Below are positions 17,282 through 26,013 of a stretch of DNA of 64,000 bases, piece by piece. The DNA comes from an uncultured Draconibacterium sp. (GTDB lineage: Bacteria > Bacteroidota > Bacteroidia > Bacteroidales > Prolixibacteraceae): contig NZ_OY781464.1 in assembly GCF_963676735.1 (NCBI RefSeq), forward strand, positions 715,001 through 779,000. The letters run 5' to 3'. The position numbers were made by a program, and so were the translations under genes. Every line of letters starts with the position of its first letter. Position 1 is the first letter of the stretch. Below the pieces are notes generated by a model. The model did no database searches and had not been told where the DNA came from. It worked only from the letters and a program-made list of their open reading frames with translations.

Positions 17282-18216
17282 TGCTTACCATAAAAAAATA
17301 CAGTGCGGAATATAAAAAGAACTGGGATGAGCTGGTTGCTCGTTCGCGAAATGGTACTTTTCTGTTTTACCGCGATTATCTTGAATATCACAAAGAAAAG
17401 TATAATGAGTGTTCGTTTTTGTTTTTTAAAAAAGACAAACTACTGGCTGTTATTCCGGGGAATGTAAACGAACAAATATTTTATACACATGAATACTTAA
17501 CTTACGGGGGATTTATTATTGACAATACCCTAAAAACAGCCGACATTCTGCTGCTTTTCGAGCTGTTGAACAAGGAACTTCGTTTACTTAAAATTAAAGA
17601 GGTTGTTTATAAGCCCATACCTTTTATCTATCATCAAATTCCATCGCAAGAAGACTTGTACGCCTTGTTTATGCTAAAGGCAAAACGTTTGGCTTGCGAT
17701 ATTTCTTCTTCGGTTTTTGAATGTAACAAGATAAAATTCAGCAACTCCAGAAAAGATGGAATACGTAAGGCAAATAAGGCTGGTTTAGTGGTTGAAGAAT
17801 CGGATGATTATGCTGGTTTCTGGAAGATATTAGCAGCAAATCTGCAAAAAAAATACAGTACTTTACCGGTACATTCGCTGGATGAGATTACCTACCTGCA
17901 AAATCATTTCAAACAAAAAATAAAACTGTTTGTGGTGAAACAAAAAGCAGAAATAGTTGGTGGAACAGTATTGTTTATTACCGGTAAAGTTGTTCATGTT
18001 CAGTACATTGCTGCCAACTTGGAGGGGCGTGTGACAGGCGCACTCGATTTGCTTTTTTCGGAGCTCATTAATACAGTTTGCGTTTCGTGCGAGGTTTTTG
18101 ATTTTGGAAAGTCTACAGAACAGGCTGGTACAGTTCTTAATAAAAACCTCATTTTCCAGAAAGAAGGGTTTGGCGCACGCGGGGTGGTGTACGAAACCTA
18201 TAAATATACCTTGTAA
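17281..18216 (+). CDS. GNAT/FemAB-like acyltransferase
   Basis: A 311-aa cytoplasmic protein with two GNAT-like halves, resembling the FemAB-related Acetyltransf_6 group. Landmarks are the start YKKNWDELVARSRNGTFL, the mid-protein KFSNSRKDGIRKANKAGLVV and the C-terminal FDFGKSTEQAG. Such enzymes transfer acyl or aminoacyl groups to sugars or peptidoglycan-like acceptors. It is the last plus-strand gene of the operon, so it may use acids activated by the CapK-like ligases (inference). The next genes converge on it from the other strand. Confidence 0.65.
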   Translation: MLTIKKYSAEYKKNWDELVARSRNGTFLFYRDYLEYHKEKYNECSFLFFKKDKLLAVIPGNVNEQIFYTHEYLTYGGFIIDNTLKTADILLLFELLNKELRLLKIKEVVYKPIPFIYHQIPSQEDLYALFMLKAKRLACDISSSVFECNKIKFSNSRKDGIRKANKAGLVVEESDDYAGFWKILAANLQKKYSTLPVHSLDEITYLQNHFKQKIKLFVVKQKAEIVGGTVLFITGKVVHVQYIAANLEGRVTGALDLLFSELINTVCVSCEVFDFGKSTEQAGTVLNKNLIFQKEGFGARGVVYETYKYTL

Positions 18217-18234
18217 GCCGGTGGGTAGTTTTAA

Positions 18235-18864
18235 TTACCGCTGTTTTATAATCTTTGCCGGATTTCCAACCACAACACAGTTGTCCGGAACATCTTTAGT
18301 AACCACAGCCCCTGCTCCAACAATGGCATTTTTACCAATAGTTATACTTGGTAAAACTACAGCCCCGGTTCCAATGAGCGAGCCGTTTTTAACGGTAACA
18401 TTTCCTCCGGCGGTAACTCCAGGCCCAATCGATACAAAATCGTCAAGCCGCAAATGGTGGCCCAGGTTAGCTCCACGGTTTATTGTAACATAGCTGCCTA
18501 TGGACGACATTGATCCGATGATTACCCGCTTATTAATAAAACATCCTTCGCCATGCTTAAAATATATGGGCAGGTCGCTGCTTTTATCACAAAGTAGCGG
18601 ATAGAGCTTTAAGCCAATCGATAGTGCCTCTTTAACTGCTAAACGGCGGTTGGCAGGCGTAAAAAGGGTGCATAAAAAAGGAATAAGTTTGTTTTCTTTC
18701 GATAAGTTTGAAGGTCAAATCTCTTTATCCTGATTTATTGCATATGACTCGCCGTTCTCTATATTGTTAACTACTGCTTCTATAAAAACATCATTTCGCA
18801 GGCATACTTCTTCAAAGTCAACAATTAAGGCAGACCCGGTTCCGTATAATATTACATTTTCCAT
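18235..18864 (-). pseudogene. NeuD-like sugar acyltransferase with an in-frame stop codon
   Basis: Read from ATG at 18864, the frame gives MENVILYGTGSALIVDF and 49 codons, then TGA at 18717-18715, then continues in the same frame (PSNLSKENKLIPF, LFTPANRRLAVKEA) to a full hexapeptide-repeat domain ending VVVGNPAKIIKQR at 18235. Without the stop it would be a 209-residue enzyme of normal length. Only one base separates it from an intact gene, so it is either a recent nonsense mutation or a sequence error. Restart at an internal ATG (18510) would lose the N-terminal domain and first repeats, though a truncated 91-residue helix could in principle be made. It lies next to another decayed gene. Confidence 0.8.
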
Positions 18865-18888
18865 ACTTGGTACGAATAGATTTACGAA

Positions 18889-19365
18889 TTAAGCGATTTG
18901 GATTGCCAGCATTTCCTGAACCTCTTTAGGCGTAGGGTACTTTATTTAAAAGTTTGCCAAGCTTATTATTTCACTCCAATAGTTGCAAATTTGAGGCTTG
19001 TACTTTTTGTTCTTCATCAAAATAAATATTGTCTTCAAGTCCGAGACGTATACCACCTCGGTTAATAATAGCTGATACGTTTATTGGCAGTTGGTTCTTT
19101 CCGAGGTTGACACACAAATCATGAGTGATTCATTTGTATAGCCATCAACCGAACGTATTGCATCGATAATTTCTTTGTAAATACATTATTGCCAACTTGG
19201 ATTGCCCATCTCATCTCTGGCGTGCAGGTGAACAATTGATATTCCATATTTTCTGGCCTCCAATACCTCGGTTATTATTTCATCCGGAGAAATAGGAACA
19301 TGCTGGTTCATCTCTTTGCTGGGAACCATGCCTGTTGGCGTAAAATTTATGATAAACTTATTCAT
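18889..19365 (-). pseudogene. Beta-keto acid cleavage enzyme (BKACE/DUF849) remnant
   Basis: Reading from ATG at 19365 gives MNKFIINFTPTGMVPSKEMN and then GISIVHLHARDEMGNP, the N-terminus of the 3-keto-5-aminohexanoate cleavage (BKACE) family, with His46 and His48 at the zinc-ligand positions. A TAA at 19188-19186 interrupts it. The frame then resumes (IYKEIIDAIRSVDGY, ICVSTSER), and after a frame change the C-terminal signature RGGIRLGLEDNIYFDE appears, followed by another shift and PTPKEVQEMLAIQIA. Roughly half of the usual 270-300 residues is missing from the middle. The gene is clearly dead. The family condenses beta-keto acids with acetyl-CoA. It was probably co-transcribed with the neighbouring acyltransferase pseudogene. 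Confidence 0.8.
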
Positions 19366-19469
19366 TTGCCGACAAAATACAATTTTTTGCTTATCGACGA
19401 TTGTTCTTCCGAACTGCTCTCAGCATAAAATATTACAAGTTGCTTTAGCTCAGCTTGCTTTTAGAATAA

Positions 19470-22031
19470 CTAAAATGAAATATCCAGTGGGTTTGAAGTG
19501 TCATCATCTTCATCCTTGAACATAATTGACTCGACAGTTTCTTTTTTCTCGGTTTGCTTTTGTACTTGTTCTGTTGATTGTTCAGTTTTTAGCAATCTTG
19601 CCAGGGCAAGTGCTTCCTGGTTGTCTGCTTGCAGCTCAAGTGCTTTATCAATATATTGCCGACTTAAATCCAGATTATTTCTTTCCTGTTCGTACATTGC
19701 CCGCAGTACAAAAAGTTCCGAGTTCGAATTTATGTTGCGAGCCATTTGCAACAGACGTCCCGTGTTTTTTAAATCATTATCCTGTAGTGCCAATCTGATT
19801 TTAACTTTAACAACATTGAAATTGTATTTGCGAGCCTCAGGAACTGCAGCTAAAATGCGCAGTGTTTCATCGTGATTGTTTAAAAAGAAATGGCATTGAG
19901 CCATAAGAGCAATCGATTTAATGTCGTTGGGTTTGAATTTTAATATTTCGCTTAACACGTTTAATGCATCTTCGTACTTTTTGTAATTAATCAGTATTTC
20001 TGCAGTATAAATATTGGGTTCATAATAGTTTTTTTTAAGGGCACCGGCAATCTTAAATTCTTTTAAAGCCTCGTTGGGTTTATTTGTGTAGCGTAAAGCG
20101 TAACCTTTCATGTAATGTCCCTCGGGGTAATCGGGTTTTAGTGCAATTATTTTATTGCTGGTTTCCAATGCTTCCTTAAATTTTCGGGCACTGTTTAATG
20201 CAGCGGCTTTGGTTACCACCGCATCAATCTGGCGCGGATTTAATTTTATTGATTGATCGGCATAATATACAGCAGAATCAAACTTTCCGGATTTTAACAT
20301 GGTTTGAGCATATCCCGATAAAACCTCTTCGCTATTCGGATACAATTTCAGGAAATTCTTAAAGTATTGCCGGGCTTCTTTTATTTGTTTTTTCCGTAAA
20401 GCAGTAAAACCTTTAATGTCATCTTTCGATATTCGTTTCACCACTGCCCCTACCGGAACGCCATCTACATCCATTGTGTAAATGGTTCCTTTTGGTGGCC
20501 AGCCTTCATGCTCCAATTCATATTTCGAAATATGGGTGTTTACCCAAATGGAGTAGTCCCAATCGTTTCTGCTTTTTTCGTAATACCTAACGTAGTTTAT
20601 TTTTGCTGAAGGAACATCATCGAAAAAGTTTAAAAGGATTTGGGCATGGTGGGTAGCAATGGTAACCGAATCCTGTCCCAATTCATTTTCAATCAGCCAC
20701 TCTGCCCCATCGCGTATACTTACATAGTAATAATCCATTTCGTATTGGCCATACGCCCCTTTCACTCCTCCAACAAGTTGGTTGTAATAAATGTATTGCA
20801 AGGGATGGTTCTTTATGGTGTGTTTAAGTGGTCCGAAAAACAGCGCGAGAAGCACAATTGCTGTTGCGTATTTAAGGTAGTTATGTTTATTATCTAGGAA
20901 AAAGGCAGTGCCTCCGGCTGCTAAAACAACAAACGGACTGTAAATCCAAAGCAGGTGCCGCCAGCCACCATACAAATTAGAGTTTTTATAGATGGTATAT
21001 GCAATTGGAAAAGCAAAGGCAAAAAACAGAAAGCTAAAAAAGAGGTAATTGATTTTTGTTTCCTTTTTTAAAAATAGCTGAATTAAAAATAAACCAAACC
21101 CGAAAAAGACAAAAAGCGGAGAGGAAATTAAAATAAATTTTAATCCGTAGTACCACGGAAAATCTCTCGATAACTGTATTTCTCCCTCAAAAAGTTGATA
21201 AAGCCCCACATCATAATTGGTCATGGTGGTTAAAGCTTCAATAGGGTTTTTTAAAGGATTAACGAGGCCGTATGGCCATAATAACAAGCCAGCCAGGTAA
21301 CTTGCCAAGCCAATTAGTACGATTAGTCCCCCGGTTTTTAATGCGCCTGCAATGCCTTGCTTCGAATAAAAATCTTTTTGGCTTAGGTAGTAAATGCCTG
21401 TAAACAAGCCTAAATATGGAATTAAAATTAATCCACCTATACGAATACTAATAGTGGCTGCAATTCCGGCAACTATCAGTAACATGGTTTTCATTCGTGG
21501 TTTGGGTAACTCGCGTATAAACTGAAGGATGAAATACAGGCTTATAGTATAGCCTGCTGCAAACGGAATATCTTTAGGATTGTTAAGCGCATGCCCCAAA
21601 ATTTTAGGCGACAGAAACATAAAAACCATGGCAATAATTCCGGCTCTCCAGCCAAATAACGATTTTGCAAGAAGACCAGTGAACAGAATAAGCAGAAATC
21701 CGGCCAGGGCATTAAATAAATGTCGCGACCGGTAGACGTCCTTAATGTTGAAAATGGTGTTAAAGGCATAGATAACATTATCGAACGACTGGCCATTGTA
21801 TTTTTGTAGCGGAAGTTCGGTGTCAACAGCCGATTTATCTTTACCCCCTGTTTTGTAGAAATTAAATACTTTTTCAGCGTGCTCTTCTTTAAAGTATTCA
21901 TCGCCACTAATGCCTGCATCTTTGCTCATTATAAGCATGGTTACAAGAAGCACCAAGCTCAGCAGTACGAAAATGTTTTTTAATGCAAACGGATTGGTTT
22001 TTAAATCAGAAAAGAATGAATGAATGCGCAT
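19470..22031 (-). CDS. GT-C membrane glycosyltransferase with C-terminal TPR array (copy 2)
   Basis: An 853-aa homologue of the protein at 4920-7487 with the same layout: N-terminal GT-C membrane domain (about 20-410; DAGISGDEYFKEEHAE, SPKILGHALNNPKDIPFA), a soluble stretch containing YYNQLVGGVKGAYG and YEMDYYY, TPR repeats from about 560 to 810, and an acidic tail. It is probably a periplasm-facing glycosyltransferase using a polyprenyl-linked sugar, with the TPR part scaffolding partners. The two copies flank the acyl-amino-sugar operon and share strand, suggesting functional pairing or segmental duplication. Downstream on its strand lie the two pseudogenes. Confidence 0.72.
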   Translation of the reverse strand: MRIHSFFSDLKTNPFALKNIFVLLSLVLLVTMLIMSKDAGISGDEYFKEEHAEKVFNFYKTGGKDKSAVDTELPLQKYNGQSFDNVIYAFNTIFNIKDVYRSRHLFNALAGFLLILFTGLLAKSLFGWRAGIIAMVFMFLSPKILGHALNNPKDIPFAAGYTISLYFILQFIRELPKPRMKTMLLIVAGIAATISIRIGGLILIPYLGLFTGIYYLSQKDFYSKQGIAGALKTGGLIVLIGLASYLAGLLLWPYGLVNPLKNPIEALTTMTNYDVGLYQLFEGEIQLSRDFPWYYGLKFILISSPLFVFFGFGLFLIQLFLKKETKINYLFFSFLFFAFAFPIAYTIYKNSNLYGGWRHLLWIYSPFVVLAAGGTAFFLDNKHNYLKYATAIVLLALFFGPLKHTIKNHPLQYIYYNQLVGGVKGAYGQYEMDYYYVSIRDGAEWLIENELGQDSVTIATHHAQILLNFFDDVPSAKINYVRYYEKSRNDWDYSIWVNTHISKYELEHEGWPPKGTIYTMDVDGVPVGAVVKRISKDDIKGFTALRKKQIKEARQYFKNFLKLYPNSEEVLSGYAQTMLKSGKFDSAVYYADQSIKLNPRQIDAVVTKAAALNSARKFKEALETSNKIIALKPDYPEGHYMKGYALRYTNKPNEALKEFKIAGALKKNYYEPNIYTAEILINYKKYEDALNVLSEILKFKPNDIKSIALMAQCHFFLNNHDETLRILAAVPEARKYNFNVVKVKIRLALQDNDLKNTGRLLQMARNINSNSELFVLRAMYEQERNNLDLSRQYIDKALELQADNQEALALARLLKTEQSTEQVQKQTEKKETVESIMFKDEDDDTSNPLDISF

Positions 22032-22269
22032 TGAGAAATATTGTTTTGGCCAATTATTGACTGGTTTCAGGTGTTAAAACTACAAAATATGGTTGCATTA
22101 TCAGGTATAACAAAAGTATAAAATTGCAAATATTCTTTACTGATGCGCCTGGCCTGTCTAATTCTACTGCCATACACCATTAGCCAGCCTAAGTTTGTAC
22201 TATGGGTTAGTGTAAGCAGCTACCGGATGGTTTGAGAATAGAACTACTTTGATAATATTCTTGAAAACG

Positions 22270-24732
22270 TTACTTTTTTATTTCATAAAAATCAGGATAA
22301 TCCGCCGGATAAACCGCAATTTGGTCGAGGACAATACCGGTTTGATTTACAAATACTTTCAATGATTGAATACCTGTTTCTTTAAATGATACAGGAAAAA
22401 TGGTAGAGGTACTGTTGCGTAAAACGTTTGTTTTCCATTGGGCACTGCGCCCTTTGGTGTTTATTGAAATGGTATCCGAAATATTTCCATTGGTTTCAAT
22501 CCATATTTTATGGTCGAAATTGTTGGAGTGGGTTGGCAAACAGCGAATTTCGATATTGTAACTACCTGGTTCAGAAATTTCAAATTCGTATTCAACAAAA
22601 GCTTCTTCCGAAAAATAATATTGGGTAAAAGGGTATAGGCTAATGGCTGCATTGCTGTAGCCCAATCCTTCAATGGTTTTCCATTTAAAATTTGTTGGGG
22701 CTTGCTGGTCTATAAATTCCGAACCTTGTATAAAAACGGGCTCAGTTTGGATTTCTGAATTAGACTTTATGCCAGGTTTTTCAAGGGTTTCAAACTCGGG
22801 CATGCTAAACACCGGAAGGTTTCGGGGTTTCATTTCCATCATTTTATTCCATTTACCGTCTGCTAAAGCGTTATACTGCTTTGTCAGTTTTTTTATTTCG
22901 TTAAAGGCCTCCAAACTTTTGGTATTGAGAATATCTTTTTTCTCTTGTTTTTCTTCCAAAAACGCTTGTTTGGCGTGCAAAAACTTATAATTCATTAATG
23001 CTGCTCCTTTTACGGGGTATTCTACCAATTGAAAATAAGCATCGTATTTTTCGGTTGGAACATTTTGCTTTATGTTCTCAGCTTTTTCATACAAGGCTTT
23101 GTACGCATCAATTCTTCGCTGCAATTCGTTATTATTCGCACTTGAAAATTCGGATAACCAGGTACGTGTTGTTGGCTCGGTTTGGCTCCAGCCCATATAT
23201 TCGGGCTTACGAAGCATGGCCAGTCGGTAATATTCTTCCTTTACATCGGCAATATCGTTTCCAATCTCTTTCCCAAACTCCCTGCAACTCCAATCCTGTA
23301 AATGTTTTTTTATGGTTTTTTCCGAAATACTTACAATATCCCAGGCCAGGTCGAGGAAAAATTCCATGTTATATTCTGCAGGTTTGATATCGCCAACATT
23401 GGCAATCCACATTTTTTTTGCTCCGTTTTGATAGGCTCTGGTCATTTCGTACCAAATTAAGCCGGGTTGGGTAGTAGAAAGCCATAAATAGTCGTGCGGC
23501 CTTCCCCAGTAACTCAAGTGGTAATAAACACCACCACCGCCTTTTCGGGCCTGTTCATCTTCATTGCTAAAACGCCTGATGTAGCCGTAATTATCGTCCG
23601 ACCAAACCAGGGTAATGTCTTCGGGAACTTTTAAACCATTGTTATACAGATAAAGCACTTCTTTGTACGGAATAAAGGCTTGTGGAATTTCTTCAACAGG
23701 TTTCTTCAATGTGGTTTCCAGCATTTCGCGCTGGTCGCTGATGATGTCGTTAAGAATCTCAATTTTCTCTTCCTGTGTGGCATTACCTTCCATGCCCGAA
23801 TCGTGAACTCCACGCATTCCCATGGTAAAAATATAGTCTCCTTTAGTGGCTTCATCCAATCTGCCTTGCCAGTATGATTTTACCTGTTCTTTGTTGGTGA
23901 AATAATTGAAAGCGCCGTATTTCTTTTTATCCCACTCGTCCACGTTGTTTCTTAGCATGGGTTCAGCGTGCGAAGAGCCCACAAAAATGTGGTACTTCTC
24001 TGCCATTTCACGATTTCCGGGAATACTAAAGAATGCTTTGGTTGACGGGTGCATGGCGGGCCAAATGGTATTGGCTTTTAAACGAAGCAAAAGTTGAAAT
24101 ATCTTCTCGTAGGTTTTTGGCCCAATATCATTGGTTTCCGGCTCGAAAGTTTGCGCTGCCCAGGGTTGCAGCCCCCAATCTTCGTCGTTAAGAAAAATAC
24201 CGCGAAACTGAACCGAGGGACCTTGTGGTTTGCCAGCGGAATATAAATCGATGGTAATTTTTTCTTTTTTAACGGGCCTTACATCGGCCCACCATTTCCA
24301 GGGGGAGATGCCCATTTTTTCCTGCAATTCAAAAATTCCAAACACTGTACCCCGAATATCGCTTCCGGCAATAATCAGGTTTTGTCCTCGTGGTTCGATT
24401 ATAAAATTTTCCCATTTGCCTGTTAATTTGGAGGAATTGTTTTCAGCAAAATTTGTCGCCAGTTTTGTTCCTGCTTCGCCAATAAATATTCCTTCTTTAT
24501 CCGGAGCATATTCTTGGGTGGATTGAAGTTGAATTTCAGTGCCCAAAATATCGCTTATGGCTTGCGCCAGGTCTTTTGCAGCCCATTGCACCAATGGGGC
24601 AGAATCCTCACCAATAAATATCGTAAAAGCGGTGTCGTTTGTAATAACAAAGACATCTTTATTGGTTTGTAGTTTACAAGCGATTAGGGTTAAAAACGAA
24701 ATCATTAGAATACTTATCCTGCTCCACATCAT
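22270..24732 (-). CDS. GH115 alpha-glucuronidase, lipoprotein
   Basis: An 820-aa secreted lipoprotein (lipobox LIAC after a short hydrophobic stretch). It matches GH115, which cleaves alpha-1,2-linked (methyl)glucuronic acid from polysaccharides. Landmarks are FGIFELQEKMGISPWKWWAD, FRGIFLNDEDWGLQPWA, LRLKANTIWPAMHP, MGMRGVHDSGMEG, LVWSDDNYGYIRR and GVYYHLSYWGRPHDYLW, with a C-terminal accessory beta domain (about 640-820). GH115 is best known on xylan, but here it lies at the end of a rhamnogalacturonan locus and probably removes glucuronic acid from pectin side chains. Two adjacent ATG codons (24732, 24729) give the signal; the frame also extends to a TTG at 24747. Confidence 0.85.
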   Translation of the reverse strand: MMWSRISILMISFLTLIACKLQTNKDVFVITNDTAFTIFIGEDSAPLVQWAAKDLAQAISDILGTEIQLQSTQEYAPDKEGIFIGEAGTKLATNFAENNSSKLTGKWENFIIEPRGQNLIIAGSDIRGTVFGIFELQEKMGISPWKWWADVRPVKKEKITIDLYSAGKPQGPSVQFRGIFLNDEDWGLQPWAAQTFEPETNDIGPKTYEKIFQLLLRLKANTIWPAMHPSTKAFFSIPGNREMAEKYHIFVGSSHAEPMLRNNVDEWDKKKYGAFNYFTNKEQVKSYWQGRLDEATKGDYIFTMGMRGVHDSGMEGNATQEEKIEILNDIISDQREMLETTLKKPVEEIPQAFIPYKEVLYLYNNGLKVPEDITLVWSDDNYGYIRRFSNEDEQARKGGGGVYYHLSYWGRPHDYLWLSTTQPGLIWYEMTRAYQNGAKKMWIANVGDIKPAEYNMEFFLDLAWDIVSISEKTIKKHLQDWSCREFGKEIGNDIADVKEEYYRLAMLRKPEYMGWSQTEPTTRTWLSEFSSANNNELQRRIDAYKALYEKAENIKQNVPTEKYDAYFQLVEYPVKGAALMNYKFLHAKQAFLEEKQEKKDILNTKSLEAFNEIKKLTKQYNALADGKWNKMMEMKPRNLPVFSMPEFETLEKPGIKSNSEIQTEPVFIQGSEFIDQQAPTNFKWKTIEGLGYSNAAISLYPFTQYYFSEEAFVEYEFEISEPGSYNIEIRCLPTHSNNFDHKIWIETNGNISDTISINTKGRSAQWKTNVLRNSTSTIFPVSFKETGIQSLKVFVNQTGIVLDQIAVYPADYPDFYEIKK

Positions 24733-24806
24733 TTTATTTGTTAGCAATTACATAAATACAACAATTCACATCCTCAATACTCAAGCTCAACACAAGTAAA
24801 TATTTG

Positions 24807-25931
24807 TTACTTACAAAGTTTATAAACCTCGCTGCCACATAAAAGGAAACAGCCCAATCCATAATCTTCGAAATCGGGTTTACTGGTGTAAGTTACGGGT
24901 TGTCCGTCTTTGGGTTCTTTACCGGTTCCTTGTACGTATCCTAAAAAACCATTTTCATGTACCGATTCTTTGGCCATGGCATTCCATGCTTTTGTAATTG
25001 CCGGCAAATATTTTTCGGCACTTAATATTCCGTTGTTAACTCCCCAGGCCATTCCGTAAACAAAAAGTGAGGTCCCCGTTGTTTCTTTACCTCCATAATT
25101 ATTTGGGTCGTGCAGGCTCGCATTCCAAAAACCATCTTCGCGCTGAATTGGAAGTAGGGCTTCCATCATTTCAAGGTAAGTTTTCATGTATTCTTGGCGA
25201 TGTTTATGGTTGGCAGGTAAAATATCCATGGTACGTATTAGAGCTGCAACTACCCAGCCATTGCCGCGGCTCCAATAGCAATCTTCGCCATTTGGTTCTT
25301 TGTAAGGAGGTAAAAAATCGGCGTCGCGCCACCACAAACCTTCTTCATGGTTGTACAAACCCTGGGTAACTTTGGTGTCCATGTACATGTCGTACATTCG
25401 CTCAGAATAAGCTTCATCACCGGTAAGTATTTCGAGTTTGGCAAAAACAGGCATGGCCATTTGCAGGGCATCAATCCAGTCCCAATCGTCGATTTTATCC
25501 GTTAACAGCATGGAATCAACCGAGGCTTTGATATCTCTGATTCGTATTGAATCCTGCTCAATATTGAATAAATCGATGTAGGTTTGTCCGGCACAATGGT
25601 TGTCTGCATGGCGGGTTTCGAAACCGTTACGTAATCCCCATTTATGCGCTTCTGCCCAATCGATGGCATATTGCAGGTATTTTTCTTGCGGATGCATTTC
25701 GTAAAGTGCCATCAATCCTTCGTAATAAACGGCACGTGTCCAAAGGTTGCTTGGGCGTTCTTTGTTGGTGATGACATTTACACCCGGGTCGGGCCATTTT
25801 TTCATCAGGTAGTCGTTGGTTAAAACCATTTTATCCAGAACCTCTTGCTTCGAGGGGAGTTCATTGGTGTTTTTACATGCTGCTAATGCAAATAAAAGAC
25901 AACTGATGACGAGTAAGATTTTTGATTTCAT
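24807..25931 (-). CDS. GH105 unsaturated rhamnogalacturonyl hydrolase, lipoprotein
   Basis: A 374-aa lipoprotein (lipobox LAAC) of family GH105 (YteR/RhiN type). It forms an (alpha/alpha)6 barrel that hydrates the double bond of unsaturated galacturonate at the end of lyase-cut oligosaccharides and releases rhamnose-bearing products. Visible motifs are ADNHCAGQTYIDL, DWDWIDALQMAMP (catalytic Asp region), YWSRGNGWVVAAL and GYVQGTG. Length is typical. A second, longer GH105 lies at 46804-48225, so the locus may treat two unsaturated products or compartments. An 82-bp gap separates it from the upstream gene. Confidence 0.88.
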   Translation of the reverse strand: MKSKILLVISCLLFALAACKNTNELPSKQEVLDKMVLTNDYLMKKWPDPGVNVITNKERPSNLWTRAVYYEGLMALYEMHPQEKYLQYAIDWAEAHKWGLRNGFETRHADNHCAGQTYIDLFNIEQDSIRIRDIKASVDSMLLTDKIDDWDWIDALQMAMPVFAKLEILTGDEAYSERMYDMYMDTKVTQGLYNHEEGLWWRDADFLPPYKEPNGEDCYWSRGNGWVVAALIRTMDILPANHKHRQEYMKTYLEMMEALLPIQREDGFWNASLHDPNNYGGKETTGTSLFVYGMAWGVNNGILSAEKYLPAITKAWNAMAKESVHENGFLGYVQGTGKEPKDGQPVTYTSKPDFEDYGLGCFLLCGSEVYKLCK

Positions 25932-26013
25932 ATAAAATTTAGATTTTTGATTACAATTCTTAACGATTCTTTTTTAACGTATGTTCCTGACCTTGTCTTT
26001 ATGGCATTTTCTT

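Noticed and set aside
18235..18510. Short standalone 91-aa acyltransferase
   Set aside because: The same frame extends upstream through one TGA to a proper start at 18864, so it is the end of a broken longer gene.
4920..22031. Composite transposon bounded by the two GT-C copies
   Set aside because: The flanking genes are diverged homologues encoding full proteins; no transposase, terminal repeats or target duplication seen.
22032..22269. Terminator or small gene between GH115 and the second GT-C
   Set aside because: I saw no stable stem with a T-run and no ORF with convincing features.
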